NCBI GenBank assembly: GCA_036562385.1
Contig: DATCKG010000102.1
Span: 1-48,918 of the forward strand
Length of the DNA stretch: 48,918 bases
Source: DATCKG01 sp036562385
GTDB taxonomy: Bacteria; Bacillota; Sulfobacillia; Symbiobacteriales; Symbiobacteriaceae
Direction of reading: 5' to 3'
The translations under genes and the position numbers were made by a program. The notes under the pieces are model-generated. The model saw only the letters and a list, made by a program, of their open reading frames with translations. It did no database searches and had not been told where the DNA came from. Every line of letters starts with the position of its first letter. The stretch's first letter is position 1. Of the stretch, positions 25,432 through 33,001 are shown piece by piece.

Positions 25432-25740
25432 TTACAACGACATCCGCATGATTTCCTGATACGCTTCCAGAGCCTTGTTGCGGATCTGGACCGCCAAACC
25501 GAGCGTCAGGTTCGCCCGTTCTGCCGCGATCATCACCTCGGCCAGATCATCTACCTGACCCGCCGCCAGGCGCACGGCTGCCTCTTCGGCCAGGCGTTGA
25601 TCCTGCTCCACCCGCTCGATGGCGTTTTTCAACGCCTGTGCAAAGGAAGGGCCGGCGGGCGGGCTCTGCGCTTTCCCGGCGTTTTCGGCCCTGGGAAGGA
25701 GCATCGGCTGCAGCAGCGCATTCAGTCGTTGAACCTCCAT
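25432..25740 (-). CDS. fliE: FliE basal-body protein
   Basis: A 102-residue protein of FliE size with the conserved C-terminal half ('LAAGQVDDLAEVMIAAERAN', then 'LTLGLAVQIRNKALEAYQEI', ending 'MRMSL'). FliE joins the MS ring and the FliP-FliR gate to the first rod protein. It follows flgB and flgC, as in almost all flagellar operons. The 50-base gap to fliF shows no clear promoter. Confidence 0.95.
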   Translation of the reverse strand: MEVQRLNALLQPMLLPRAENAGKAQSPPAGPSFAQALKNAIERVEQDQRLAEEAAVRLAAGQVDDLAEVMIAAERANLTLGLAVQIRNKALEAYQEIMRMSL

Positions 25741-25786
25741 CCTTTCCGCCTCCTTACAGGGACCGCACCGTTACCCCGTCCCTGCG

Positions 25787-26230
25787 TCAGCGGCCAATCT
25801 CCAGGGCCCGCTGCGCCATCGCCTTGCTGGCGTTGAAGGCGGTGACGTTGGCCTCGTAGATGCGGGTAGCCACCATCAGGTCCGTGAGCTCCTGCAGCAA
25901 ATCGACGTTGGGCATCTGAACATACCCGTTTTCGTCGGCATCCGGGTGACCGGGATCATACTGCAGCCGGAACGGCGAGGGATCCTCGGACACCGACGTG
26001 ATGACGACGCCGGCCCCGACCGGAGGCACCGGCCGGCCAGCTGCCCGGTCCAGGATGTCCTGGAAAGTCATCCGCCGTTCCGCCTGGGTTGTCACCTTCC
26101 GGCGGTAGGGCCCTCCCTCCGCCGTCCGGGTGGTGTTGATGTTGGCGATGTTATGGGCGATCACATCCATACGAAACCGCTGCGCCGTCAACGCGGAAGC
26201 GCTGGTATCCATGGCACGAAAGAGGCCCAT
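25787..26230 (-). CDS. flgC: FlgC proximal rod protein
   Basis: A 147-residue rod protein. The N terminus 'MDTSASALTAQRFRMDVIAH' plus 'NIANINTTRTAEGGPYRRKV' is the FlgC signature. The middle 'FRLQYDPGHPDADENGYVQM' is also family-specific, and the C-terminal helix contains 'VDLLQELTDLMVATRIYEAN'. FlgC stacks on FlgB in the proximal rod. It lies three bases after the flgB stop. Confidence 0.96.
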   Translation of the reverse strand: MGLFRAMDTSASALTAQRFRMDVIAHNIANINTTRTAEGGPYRRKVTTQAERRMTFQDILDRAAGRPVPPVGAGVVITSVSEDPSPFRLQYDPGHPDADENGYVQMPNVDLLQELTDLMVATRIYEANVTAFNASKAMAQRALEIGR

Positions 26231-26233
26231 GGC

Positions 26234-26596
26234 TTACCTCCTCCCGTCGTAAATGACCGTCCTGAGCCGGGCAAAATGGTCCGACAGCGTACGCGTCAGG
26301 GCGCTGTACCAGATCTGGTTTTCCGCCAGGCGCACCATCTCCGCTTCCACGTCGACGTTGTTGCCGTCCGGGAAAGCGGAACGGTCCTGCTCCACCACCA
26401 CCATGGGCCGGACGCTGGTAGGATCCGCTTTCTTCTGCAGCGCCTGGGCCAGGTGGCGTTCGAACTCGACCCGGGCCCGTTTGAATCCCGGAGTTCCGAT
26501 GTTGGCGATGTTGTTGGCCAGGACGTTCTGCCGGAGGGTCGCCGCCTGCAGCGCCTGCTCCAGCACCCGGGTGGTGATGTCCCGCCCGATGGTCAT
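26234..26596 (-). CDS. flgB: FlgB proximal rod protein
   Basis: A 120-residue rod protein. The N-terminal motif 'QNVLANNIANIGTPGFKRAR' is the rod/hook family signature, with 'VDVEAEMVRLAENQIWYSAL' before the C-terminal helix, as in FlgB. ATG 26596 is preferred because GTGAGGTG lies six bases upstream. GTG 26605 overlaps that site and adds three residues. It is the first of the flgB-flgC-fliE-fliF-fliG set, which in B. subtilis begins directly behind codY. Confidence 0.95.
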   Translation of the reverse strand: MTIGRDITTRVLEQALQAATLRQNVLANNIANIGTPGFKRARVEFERHLAQALQKKADPTSVRPMVVVEQDRSAFPDGNNVDVEAEMVRLAENQIWYSALTRTLSDHFARLRTVIYDGRR

Positions 26597-26642
26597 ATGG
26601 TCCACCTCACAAGCAACGTCTCAGGCGCGGGGAGCGACCGGA

Positions 26643-27326
26643 CTACACCTTGCCCAGGTCCGAAACCGCCAGGGACAACGTCTGGTCCTGCCACTGCAGC
26701 GCCCGCTGATTGGCCTGATAGGAACGAAGAGTGATGATGAGATTGGACATTTCCTGAGCCAAGTCCACGTTGGCCCGCTCCAGGTAACCGACGGCCAGCC
26801 GCATTTCGGTGCCCCCCACCAGATCGAGGCGGCCTACCGGCTCCCCATCGGCCCAGACGGTGCCATCCTGCTCAACGCGAAGAGTCCCGGCACCAGCACC
26901 GACCGGCCTTCCATTGACCAAAACAGGATAGCCCTGGGCGGTCACCAACCGTCCTGCACTGTCGCGATGGAAGGCACCATTGCGTGTGTAGCCGGGGCCT
27001 GTGGGACCTAGATACACAAACTGACCAGGCACCAGGAGGGCCACATCCAGCGGGTTGCCAGTGGCCACCAAATCCCCCTGGGAAGGGTCCTCCGCCACTT
27101 CTGTCAGTTCAACCCCCTGGCCCAGCGGGCCCACCTCCGGTGAGCCTTGGGGACCTAGGGGGGTATTTTCGAGCCGGTGCATAAGGGCAGCGCCAAACTC
27201 GGTCCCCACTGCGGTGGACCGCTTGAAGCCGGCGGTATTCAGGTTGGCCACGTTGTCGGCGATGACATCGGCCCGAACCTGTTCCATCGCCATTCCCCGC
27301 CGCGACGCTTCCACCCCGCGAATCAT
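26643..27326 (-). CDS. Rod protein of the FlgF/FlgG family
   Basis: A 227-residue rod protein. The N terminus 'MIRGVEASRRGMAMEQVRAD', then 'VIADNVANLNTAGFKRST', matches the flagellar rod/hook family. 'TGNPLDVALLVPGQFVYLGP' is the central FlgF/G-type motif, and 'ANVDLAQEMSNLIITLRSYQ' is the usual FlgG-like C terminus. It is short for FlgG, which is nearer 260 residues, and could equally be FlgF (FlhO/FlhP in B. subtilis). No second FlgF/G gene lies in the window. Its ATG overlaps the cheX stop as ATGA, tying it to fliM and cheX. Confidence 0.85.
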   Translation of the reverse strand: MIRGVEASRRGMAMEQVRADVIADNVANLNTAGFKRSTAVGTEFGAALMHRLENTPLGPQGSPEVGPLGQGVELTEVAEDPSQGDLVATGNPLDVALLVPGQFVYLGPTGPGYTRNGAFHRDSAGRLVTAQGYPVLVNGRPVGAGAGTLRVEQDGTVWADGEPVGRLDLVGGTEMRLAVGYLERANVDLAQEMSNLIITLRSYQANQRALQWQDQTLSLAVSDLGKV

Positions 27327-27835
27327 GCTCCTCTCATCTCCCGCTCCTGCGCGGACCAGCCGCCCGTTCCGGCAGCCTCCTCCAGCGCCAGTTGAATGTG
27401 AATGGCCCCCAGCGCGGTGGTCATGGGAACCACCACCATGGGGATGGTCACTTCCGTCAGTCGAACAGCCGTGCCCCGTACGATGGCCGGAGGCGATATC
27501 CGGCAGGGGTACCCTTTCTCCTCCAGCAGCGTGGAGGCCAAACCGGTAATCAAGTTGCCGAGTTCCCCCAAGGCACTCTCGGCCATGGGATCGTTCAGTT
27601 TCAGAGGCGCACCCACCATGGCCTTGACGACGGCCTTGGCCACCGCCAGGTCCATCCCGTAGATCACCAGGCCGTACACGGCGCCGGTGACGCCAATGAC
27701 AACATTGGCCGCATGGCGGGTCTTGTCCATGCGCACCAGATAGGGCTTGCCAAGTTCCCACCGGGACACCCCGGCTTCCGAGGAAAGCACCTGCATCCCG
27801 GCATACACAAACGGATTGAGAAACTCGACCTTCAT
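27323..27835 (-). CDS. cheX: CheX-type CheY-P phosphatase
   Basis: A 170-residue protein of the CheC/CheX/FliY phosphatase family. It starts 'MKVEFLNPFVYAGMQVLSSE' as CheX proteins do. The single catalytic E-x-x-N motif is in 'SALGELGNLITGLA', whereas CheC usually has two such motifs. 'MTTALGAIHIQLALE' closes the conserved domain. CheX removes phosphate from CheY and so resets the motor response. It overlaps fliM and the rod gene by ATGA on both sides. It is the only chemotaxis gene in the window; CheY and CheA must be elsewhere. Confidence 0.87.
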   Translation of the reverse strand: MKVEFLNPFVYAGMQVLSSEAGVSRWELGKPYLVRMDKTRHAANVVIGVTGAVYGLVIYGMDLAVAKAVVKAMVGAPLKLNDPMAESALGELGNLITGLASTLLEEKGYPCRISPPAIVRGTAVRLTEVTIPMVVVPMTTALGAIHIQLALEEAAGTGGWSAQEREMRGA

Positions 27836-28809
27836 GGTGCTTTCTGGCTGATCACCCGCTGGATCAGCACCGCCAGGTGGTTGCCGACCTTTCCCGGCGT
27901 GGCGGTGAAGGCCTGCCGGTCACCGACGTAGACCAGGACCTCGCCGTTGACTTTGGTGGACAGCGGTATGATGTCCCCCACCTGCAACTCGGTGAACTCC
28001 CTGACGGTGATGGTGCTGCGGCCCAGTTCCACCCGCACGGGTACCAGCGCCTGCGCCACCGATTCCCGGATCAGGTGATCCTCCTCCCCATTCCGGGAGG
28101 TTGGTGCGGACAGCCATCCCCGGCCGGTGAGGCGGGACAGCACCGGTTCCACCGTCGTGTGCGGAAGAGCAAGGGTGATGTGACCCAGGTGCTCTCCGAT
28201 CTCCACCGCCACGGTGATGGCGGCCACCACTTCCGTGGAACTGGCTGTCGTCTGCAGGAAGATCGGATTGCTTTCCATGCCCTCCAGATGGGGGCGGACC
28301 TCCGTTACGTTGCGCCATGCCTCGGTGAGCGGCCCGAACATCTCCGTGATCACCCGGCGCATGACGCTGAGCTCGATCTCCGACAGTTCCCGCTGGGGCT
28401 GGACATCAGAACCGTGGCCGCCGAACACCCGGTCGATGATGGCAAACGCGATGTTGAGGCTGATCTCCATCAGACAGGTTCCCGGCAGCGGATCCATGCG
28501 AAACTTGGCCACCAGCCCCGGGTTCGGCAGAAGCTCCAGGTACTCCGCATAGGCATACTGGTTCACGCCGCGAACGCTGACCTGCGCCTGGGTCCGCAGA
28601 TTGGCCAAGAAGAAACTCTGCAGCAGCCGGGCAAACGTGTCGTGGATCACCACCAGGGTCCGCATCAGGTCCTTCTTGAACTTGGTGGGCCGGCGAAAGT
28701 CATAGGGCCGGACCCGGTGGTCCCGGGACTGAAAGAGCTCCTCTCCTTCCGCAGGCAGCAGGGACCGCATCAAGGCATCGATTTCAGCTTGGGTGAGCGG
28801 ATTCTGCAC
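27832..28809 (-). CDS. fliM: FliM motor switch protein
   Basis: A 325-residue C-ring protein. The N-terminal peptide 'LTQAEIDALMRSLLP' is the CheY-P binding site. The middle domain contains 'YDFRRPTKFKKDLMRTLVVI' and the GGxG motif in 'VFGGHGSDV'. The C-terminal SpoA domain ends with 'TVREFTELQVGDIIPLSTKV' and 'VYVGDRQAFTATPGKVGNHL'. The start is GTG 28809, with AAGGGG upstream. It is the first gene of the long flagellar operon here, with cheX overlapping it by ATGA. In B. subtilis fliM lies further down the operon, after fliL. Confidence 0.96.
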   Translation of the reverse strand: MQNPLTQAEIDALMRSLLPAEGEELFQSRDHRVRPYDFRRPTKFKKDLMRTLVVIHDTFARLLQSFFLANLRTQAQVSVRGVNQYAYAEYLELLPNPGLVAKFRMDPLPGTCLMEISLNIAFAIIDRVFGGHGSDVQPQRELSEIELSVMRRVITEMFGPLTEAWRNVTEVRPHLEGMESNPIFLQTTASSTEVVAAITVAVEIGEHLGHITLALPHTTVEPVLSRLTGRGWLSAPTSRNGEEDHLIRESVAQALVPVRVELGRSTITVREFTELQVGDIIPLSTKVNGEVLVYVGDRQAFTATPGKVGNHLAVLIQRVISQKAP

Positions 28810-28846
28810 TGCGACGGACCCCTTCCTAGGAGACTCATTCCGCGCT

Positions 28847-28875
28847 TCTATATTTCATCGTTTCGCCTGAATCAA
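28847..28875 (-). promoter_or_regulatory. Candidate sigma-A promoter for the fliM-led flagellar operon
   Basis: The minus strand has TTGATT (28870-28875), a 17-base spacer and TATAGA (28847-28852), about 40 bases before the fliM start. Each hexamer differs from the consensus at two positions, so this is a moderate match. A TTGAAA further upstream has no good partner at normal spacing. Confidence 0.4.
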
Positions 28876-29124
28876 AACCCTACTGTACAATCGTCTATAC
28901 ATTAGCGAAATTTTTCAAGCCAGTAAATAGACGGAGATACTTCCTCCGGGTGAACCGAGGGAATATCCCATGGCTGCCCGAAAGTGGATACCAATGGCGA
29001 AAAAGTTGACATACATTGGTTTATCCCTTGCCAAGAACGTGTCTAGATATGCGCTATATTTCCCTGTTTGTGTAAGAGTCTGCCAGATGATGTCTTTCCG
29101 CAGGCCCTTTTCCCGCATGACGAA

Positions 29125-29163
29125 GCCGGCCGGCTCCCGCTTTGCCAGCGGACTCCGGCCGGC
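29125..29163. repeat. GC-rich imperfect inverted repeat downstream of codY
   Basis: Outer arms GCCGGCCGG (29125-29133) and CCGGCCGGC (29155-29163) pair perfectly. An inner 5-base pair set (CCGCT / AGCGG) extends the stem around a short loop. No T-run follows, so it is not a typical terminator. It lies 24 bases past the codY terminator and could be a backup stop or a processing element. Confidence 0.5.
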
Positions 29164-29182
29164 GCATTTGTTCCAATTATGC

Positions 29183-29212
29183 AAAAGCGCCACCCCGAAA
29201 GAAGGGTGGCGC
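29183..29212 (-). terminator. Intrinsic terminator of codY
   Basis: On the minus strand a 9-bp stem (arms at 29204-29212 and 29187-29195) with a short A/G loop is followed by TTTTGC. It begins 22 bases after the codY stop. It should separate codY from the flagellar operon, which then needs its own promoter. Confidence 0.85.
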
Positions 29213-29234
29213 GTTGCAGCCATGCACCAGTGAA

Positions 29235-29993
29235 CTAGCGCAGTTTCCGCAGTTCCTCTACCAGGCGGTCGTTGAGCACCTTGATGTGAGTGCCCTTCAT
29301 GCCCAGGGAACGGGACTCGATGACACCTGCGCTCTCAAACTTGCGAAGGGCGTTGACGATCACCGAGCGGGTGATGCCGACCCGGTCGGCAATCTTGGAA
29401 GCCACCAGCAGACCCTCGTTGCCGTCCAGCTCATCGAAGATGTGCTGAACCGCTTCCAACTCGGAGTAGGAGAGGGTGCCCAGCGCAATCTGCACGGCGG
29501 CCTTCTTCCGGGCCTCCTCTTCCAGCTCGCCGGCGTGGGCCCGCAGGATCTCGATGCCCACCACCGTGGCCGCCTGCTCCGCCAGGATCAGGTCCTCATC
29601 GGTGAACTCATCGTCCCGGGCCAGCACCAAAGTGCCCAAACGCTCGCCTCCGCCGTTGACTGGCACGATGGTGATCAGGCGGGCGTCGAAGGTATGCTCC
29701 TGACCTTCTTTGACGATGGTCAACCTGCCCTCGGGGGTATTGGAGGTGGTGTCGTCCATCTTCATCAGCCGCTGGTTGAAATCCTCCGGGAACATACCTC
29801 CGTTCAGGTCCTGCTCGATCTGGCCGGCGCGGTCCGCGGCCCCGAGGATCTTCCCCTTGCGGGACGCCACGTACACGTCGGCGTTGAGCAGTTCGGCCAG
29901 GACATGGGCCATCTCGTTGAAGTCAACGGCGCTTCCGGCGCTCTTCTGCAGCAGACGGTTGATGCGACGGGTTCTTTCAAGCAGCGTTTTCAC
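29235..29993 (-). CDS. codY: CodY global nutrient-responsive repressor
   Basis: A 252-residue repressor. The N-terminal GAF domain (about 1-155) starts 'MKTLLERTRRINRLLQKSAG' and includes 'FNEMAHVLAELLNADVYVAS', the branched-chain amino acid sensing part. The C-terminal winged helix is 'ASKIADRVGITRSVIVNALR', then 'KFESAGVIESRSLGMKGTHI'. CodY senses isoleucine/valine/leucine and GTP and represses many genes, including motility genes in Bacillus. The start is GTG 29993, with GGAGG nine bases upstream. It follows xerC and precedes the flagellar operon, as in B. subtilis but without clpQ-clpY between xerC and codY. Confidence 0.97.
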   Translation of the reverse strand: MKTLLERTRRINRLLQKSAGSAVDFNEMAHVLAELLNADVYVASRKGKILGAADRAGQIEQDLNGGMFPEDFNQRLMKMDDTTSNTPEGRLTIVKEGQEHTFDARLITIVPVNGGGERLGTLVLARDDEFTDEDLILAEQAATVVGIEILRAHAGELEEEARKKAAVQIALGTLSYSELEAVQHIFDELDGNEGLLVASKIADRVGITRSVIVNALRKFESAGVIESRSLGMKGTHIKVLNDRLVEELRKLR

Positions 29994-30355
29994 GGAAACA
30001 GGCCTCCATTCAGGTAGCTTGATGATTGTAGGACGAAGCAGCCTACGCTTCTGCGGCTACGACTTCCAGCGGCGAGCCGGCACGCATCCCCTTGGGTGTC
30101 CGCCCAGACTCGCCCCCTGGAACCATCGAAGGCCAGGTGTTGCAGCGGCCTGTCCACAGGGTTCGTCCCTGTGCCACAGGGCACTTGACCTTAGTAATGA
30201 ACCGTGGGACAAGCTCCCCTTGGCCAGTTATGAAAGCAGCGTGCATCGGCGGTGTGCCGCCTGTCTAGATATAGAGTCTCCCCATTCGACCTAACCTCAA
30301 TCGTGCGGATTCTCACGATTGCCAGGCCGCAATCAGGAAACTTCTGGTTTGGGTG
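29994..30355. other. Intergenic region between xerC and codY (362 bp), no gene seen
   Basis: No convincing coding frame is present. It contains two small stem-loops: CACAGGG/CCCTGTG at 30155-30173, and CAATCGTG/CACGATTG at 30298-30321. Neither has a T-run. The codY ribosome-binding site is at the left end. A TACAAT hexamer lies about 30 bases before codY but without a good -35 partner. No remnant of hslV or hslU, which occupy this place in Bacillus, could be seen. Confidence 0.6.
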
Positions 30356-31432
30356 TCACCGCTCATCCCGGCAGGAGGACTCCCCGCGCCGGATCTTTAC
30401 CTCACGGGGATGGGTCTGCAGATACCCTTCCCGCAACCGCTCCTTTGTAATATGCGTATAGACCTGCGTAGTGGACAGGCTGCTATGTCCCAGCATGTCC
30501 TGCACCGCCCGCAGATCCGCCCCGCCGTTGAGCAAGTGGGTGGCGAAAGAGTGGCGGATGCTGTGGGGCGTCACATGGCGCTGCAGGGCAAGCTGCTTCG
30601 TGTACTTCTCCAAAATGCGCCGAACACTCCGGTCCGTCAGCCGAGTTCCCCACCGGTTGACGAACAGCGGCTGGCGCTGCCGGGCGCCGGCCGGCTGCGC
30701 TGCGGCACCAGCCGCGGCCACCAGATAGGGCCGCCCGCGGCTCAGGTAGACGCCCAAAGCCCGAAGTGCCTCACTGCCCACCGGAATGGCCCGCTCCTTC
30801 CGCCCCTTGCCCATGACGGTGACCCAGCCTTCTGTGGCATCGATATCCCCGACGTCCAGTTCCACCAGTTCCCCCACACGCATACCGGTGGCGTACAGCA
30901 CCTCCAGCAGCGCCCAGTCCCGGATTCCCAGGGGAGTGGTCCGGTCGGGCAGCTGCAGCAGCGCCGCCATCTCTTCCTCGTAGAGAAAGACCGGCAGCTT
31001 CTTCTCCAGCTTTGGGGTGCGTACTCCCAGGACGGGGTTCTCGGCCAGCAGGCCGGTACGGCAGAGGTACTTGAAGAAGGAACGGATACACGAGAGCTTG
31101 CGGGCAATACTGCGACGGCTGAACGCCTGCTGATGCAGGTACGCCAGGTACGCCCGGATCGTCAAATGATCCACGGCTGCCAGGGTCTCCAGCGTCACCG
31201 GCGGAATCTCGGCGACAACCCCCTCACGGAAATCGTGGGGGCGGGAGCGTCCCGAGCCCCTGCCGCCCACGACTGGGACCGCCTTGCCGCCGGTGGCCAG
31301 CCAGGCGAGAAACTGGTCGAGGTCCAGTTCATAGCTCCGGATGGTGTGTACCGACGCCGATTTTTCCACCTGGAGGCTGGCCAGAAACCCGGCCACCTCG
31401 GGGATCCGGTGTGCAACGGTGAGGGCCACCAT
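30356..31432 (-). CDS. xerC: XerC-type tyrosine recombinase (CodV family)
   Basis: A 358-residue site-specific recombinase that with XerD would resolve chromosome dimers at dif. All catalytic residues are visible: R185 ('ATGMRVGEL'), K209 ('MGKGRKERAIP'), H290 and R293 ('HSIRHSFATHL'), H316 ('LGHSSLSTTQ') and the nucleophile Y325 ('VYTHI'). ATG 31432 follows GGGAGGTG. It is longer than the usual ~300 residues. The excess lies at about 48-85 in the DNA-binding N-domain, at about 237-255 (Ala/Gln-rich), and in a basic tail. It sits between trmFO and codY, the codV position of B. subtilis. Confidence 0.93.
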   Translation of the reverse strand: MVALTVAHRIPEVAGFLASLQVEKSASVHTIRSYELDLDQFLAWLATGGKAVPVVGGRGSGRSRPHDFREGVVAEIPPVTLETLAAVDHLTIRAYLAYLHQQAFSRRSIARKLSCIRSFFKYLCRTGLLAENPVLGVRTPKLEKKLPVFLYEEEMAALLQLPDRTTPLGIRDWALLEVLYATGMRVGELVELDVGDIDATEGWVTVMGKGRKERAIPVGSEALRALGVYLSRGRPYLVAAAGAAAQPAGARQRQPLFVNRWGTRLTDRSVRRILEKYTKQLALQRHVTPHSIRHSFATHLLNGGADLRAVQDMLGHSSLSTTQVYTHITKERLREGYLQTHPREVKIRRGESSCRDER

Positions 31433-31509
31433 CTGCACCTCCCAAGCCAGTGGCCAAGGCCTCAGGCAGAGCGGCCATGCCCAGAGCACCCGGCCCGTCG
31501 GCCCTGTTT

Positions 31510-31538
31510 ATCCTAACACACGCATTTCCCCTGGGCAA
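31510..31538 (-). promoter_or_regulatory. Candidate promoter for xerC
   Basis: In the 165-base gap after trmFO, the minus strand has TTGCCC (31533-31538), a 17-base spacer and TAGGAT (31510-31515), 78 bases before the xerC start. The match is moderate. A TTGACG further upstream has no good -10. Confidence 0.33.
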
Positions 31539-31597
31539 GACCACAATTCAGAATATATCTCAATCGGCCGTCAATTAGTCCAAGTTCACCCTCCGGA

Positions 31598-33001
31598 TCA
31601 GTCGCCTGAACCTTTTTGCTTAGTTTCACCCTGCTCCGGCAGGATCCATTCCTCCCTCCTGGGTAGGAGGGTGACCCCCAATTCGGAAGCGGCAAAGGCC
31701 TCCAGCACGTCCATCGCCCGCAGGGAAAGCTGCCGCTTCCGCAGCCGCTTATCCCGGATCCGGACGCCGGTCAGTTCCGGCAGAAGCCCGAAGGCGATGT
31801 TCATGGGCTGGAAATGGTCCGGATCCGCATGGGTGATGTAGTGCAGCAGCGCTCCGATGGCTGTTTCCCTGGGGAACACCACCGGTGCCTGACCCAGGGC
31901 CAAGCGCGCGGCGTTGATGCCCGCTACCAGGCCTGCGGCGGCGCTCTCCACGTACCCCTCAACGCCGGTGATCTGGCCGGCAAAGAAGAGATTCGGGCGA
32001 GCCTTGGTCTGCAGGGTGGGGAGGAGCACCTTGGGAGACTTGATAAAGGTATTGCGGTGAATCACACCCAGTCTGGCAAATTCGGCCCTTTCGAGTCCCG
32101 GAATCATCCGAAAGACTCGCAGCTGCTCCCCCCACTTTAGACTAGTCTGAAACCCTACCATGTTATACAGGGTACCGGCCGCATTGTCCTGACGGAGCTG
32201 AACCACAGCGTAAGGCCGGCGCCCGGTGCGCGGATCCTCCAGGCCAACGGGTTTCAGCGGTCCGTACCGGAGCACGTCCCGGCCCCGGCGGGCCATCTCC
32301 TCCACCGGCAGACAGCCTTCAAAAAAGCGAATCTGCTCGTCCTCCGGATGATGCGGAACCACCGTCTCCGCGTGGATCAGCGCCTCGTAAAAGGCGTCGT
32401 ACTCCTCTTTGGTCATCGGGCAGTTCAGGTAATCCTCGCCCTCTCCCTTGCCATACCGGCTGCCCCGGAAGACCCGGTCCATGTTGATGGAGTCCCGGGT
32501 AACGATGGGCGCGGCGGCGTCGTAGAAGCTGAGATACTTCTCTCCGGTAAACCGACGGATGTTCTCCGCCAGCGCGTCCGAGGTGAGGGGGCCGGAGGCG
32601 ATGATCACGATGCCCTCCGGCGGAATCTGGCGCACTTCCTCCCGGATCACTTCGACGTTAGGGTGCTCCATGAGGGCCCTGGTCACCCCTGCAGCAAATG
32701 CCGCCCGGTCCACCGCCAGGGCGCCGCCCGCGGGCACCGCATGGGCCAGGGCCTCCCGCATGATCAGGGAGCCCAGCCGCCGCATCTCCTCTTTCAGCAG
32801 TCCCACCGCGTTCTCCGGGCCGCTGCCCCGCAGCGAGTTGGAGCAGACCAGTTCGGCAAACTGGTCGGTCACGTGGACCGCCGTGCTCCGGACCGGCCGC
32901 ATCTCATACAGACGGACCCGGACACCACGGGAGGCGGCCTGCCAAGCCGCCTCCGAACCTGCCAGTCCCGCTCCGATGATGGTGATCTCCGGTTGGGTCA
33001 T
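31598..33001 (-). CDS. trmFO: TrmFO, folate- and FAD-dependent tRNA uracil-54 methyltransferase
   Basis: A 467-residue flavoprotein (Gid family) that makes ribothymidine-54 in tRNA using methylene-tetrahydrofolate. The FAD-binding fold is at the N terminus ('ITIIGAGLAGSEAAWQAASR'). 'LVCSNSLRGSGPENAVGLLK' and 'FAGQITGVEGYVESAAAGLV' are family motifs. Its ATG overlaps the topA stop by one base (TAATG). It is about 30 residues longer than the Bacillus enzyme, with a polar tail after 'ASELGVTLLPRREEW'. The topA-trmFO-xerC order is conserved in Firmicutes. Confidence 0.95.
   Translation of the reverse strand: MTQPEITIIGAGLAGSEAAWQAASRGVRVRLYEMRPVRSTAVHVTDQFAELVCSNSLRGSGPENAVGLLKEEMRRLGSLIMREALAHAVPAGGALAVDRAAFAAGVTRALMEHPNVEVIREEVRQIPPEGIVIIASGPLTSDALAENIRRFTGEKYLSFYDAAAPIVTRDSINMDRVFRGSRYGKGEGEDYLNCPMTKEEYDAFYEALIHAETVVPHHPEDEQIRFFEGCLPVEEMARRGRDVLRYGPLKPVGLEDPRTGRRPYAVVQLRQDNAAGTLYNMVGFQTSLKWGEQLRVFRMIPGLERAEFARLGVIHRNTFIKSPKVLLPTLQTKARPNLFFAGQITGVEGYVESAAAGLVAGINAARLALGQAPVVFPRETAIGALLHYITHADPDHFQPMNIAFGLLPELTGVRIRDKRLRKRQLSLRAMDVLEAFAASELGVTLLPRREEWILPEQGETKQKGSGD

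Larger units (their letters stand above)
28810..29234. other. Intergenic region between codY and fliM (425 bp), AT-richer than its surroundings
   Basis: The region holds the codY terminator, a second GC-rich imperfect hairpin (29125-29163), a candidate promoter for fliM (28847-28875), and a visibly AT-richer middle. A 67-codon minus-strand frame runs from an ATG at about 29118 to a stop at 28915, but it has no Shine-Dalgarno sequence and no family I recognise. Overlapping plus-strand frames also exist. I do not call a gene. See the findings. Confidence 0.6.

Noticed and set aside
28903..28923. A CodY box upstream of fliM
   Set aside because: GAAATTTTTCAAG resembles only the left half of the CodY consensus (AATTTTCWGAAAATT); the right half does not match. 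Regulation by CodY is plausible biologically but not shown by this sequence.
28915..29223. A 102-codon minus-strand gene between codY and fliM
   Set aside because: The frame runs through the codY terminator and has no ribosome-binding site or recognisable family. Only the shorter 67-codon part is kept as an observation.
29040..30272. TGTCTAGATAT present at 29040-29050 and 30262-30272, on both sides of codY
   Set aside because: An 11-base match is expected by chance many times in 49 kb, and the sites share no further structure.
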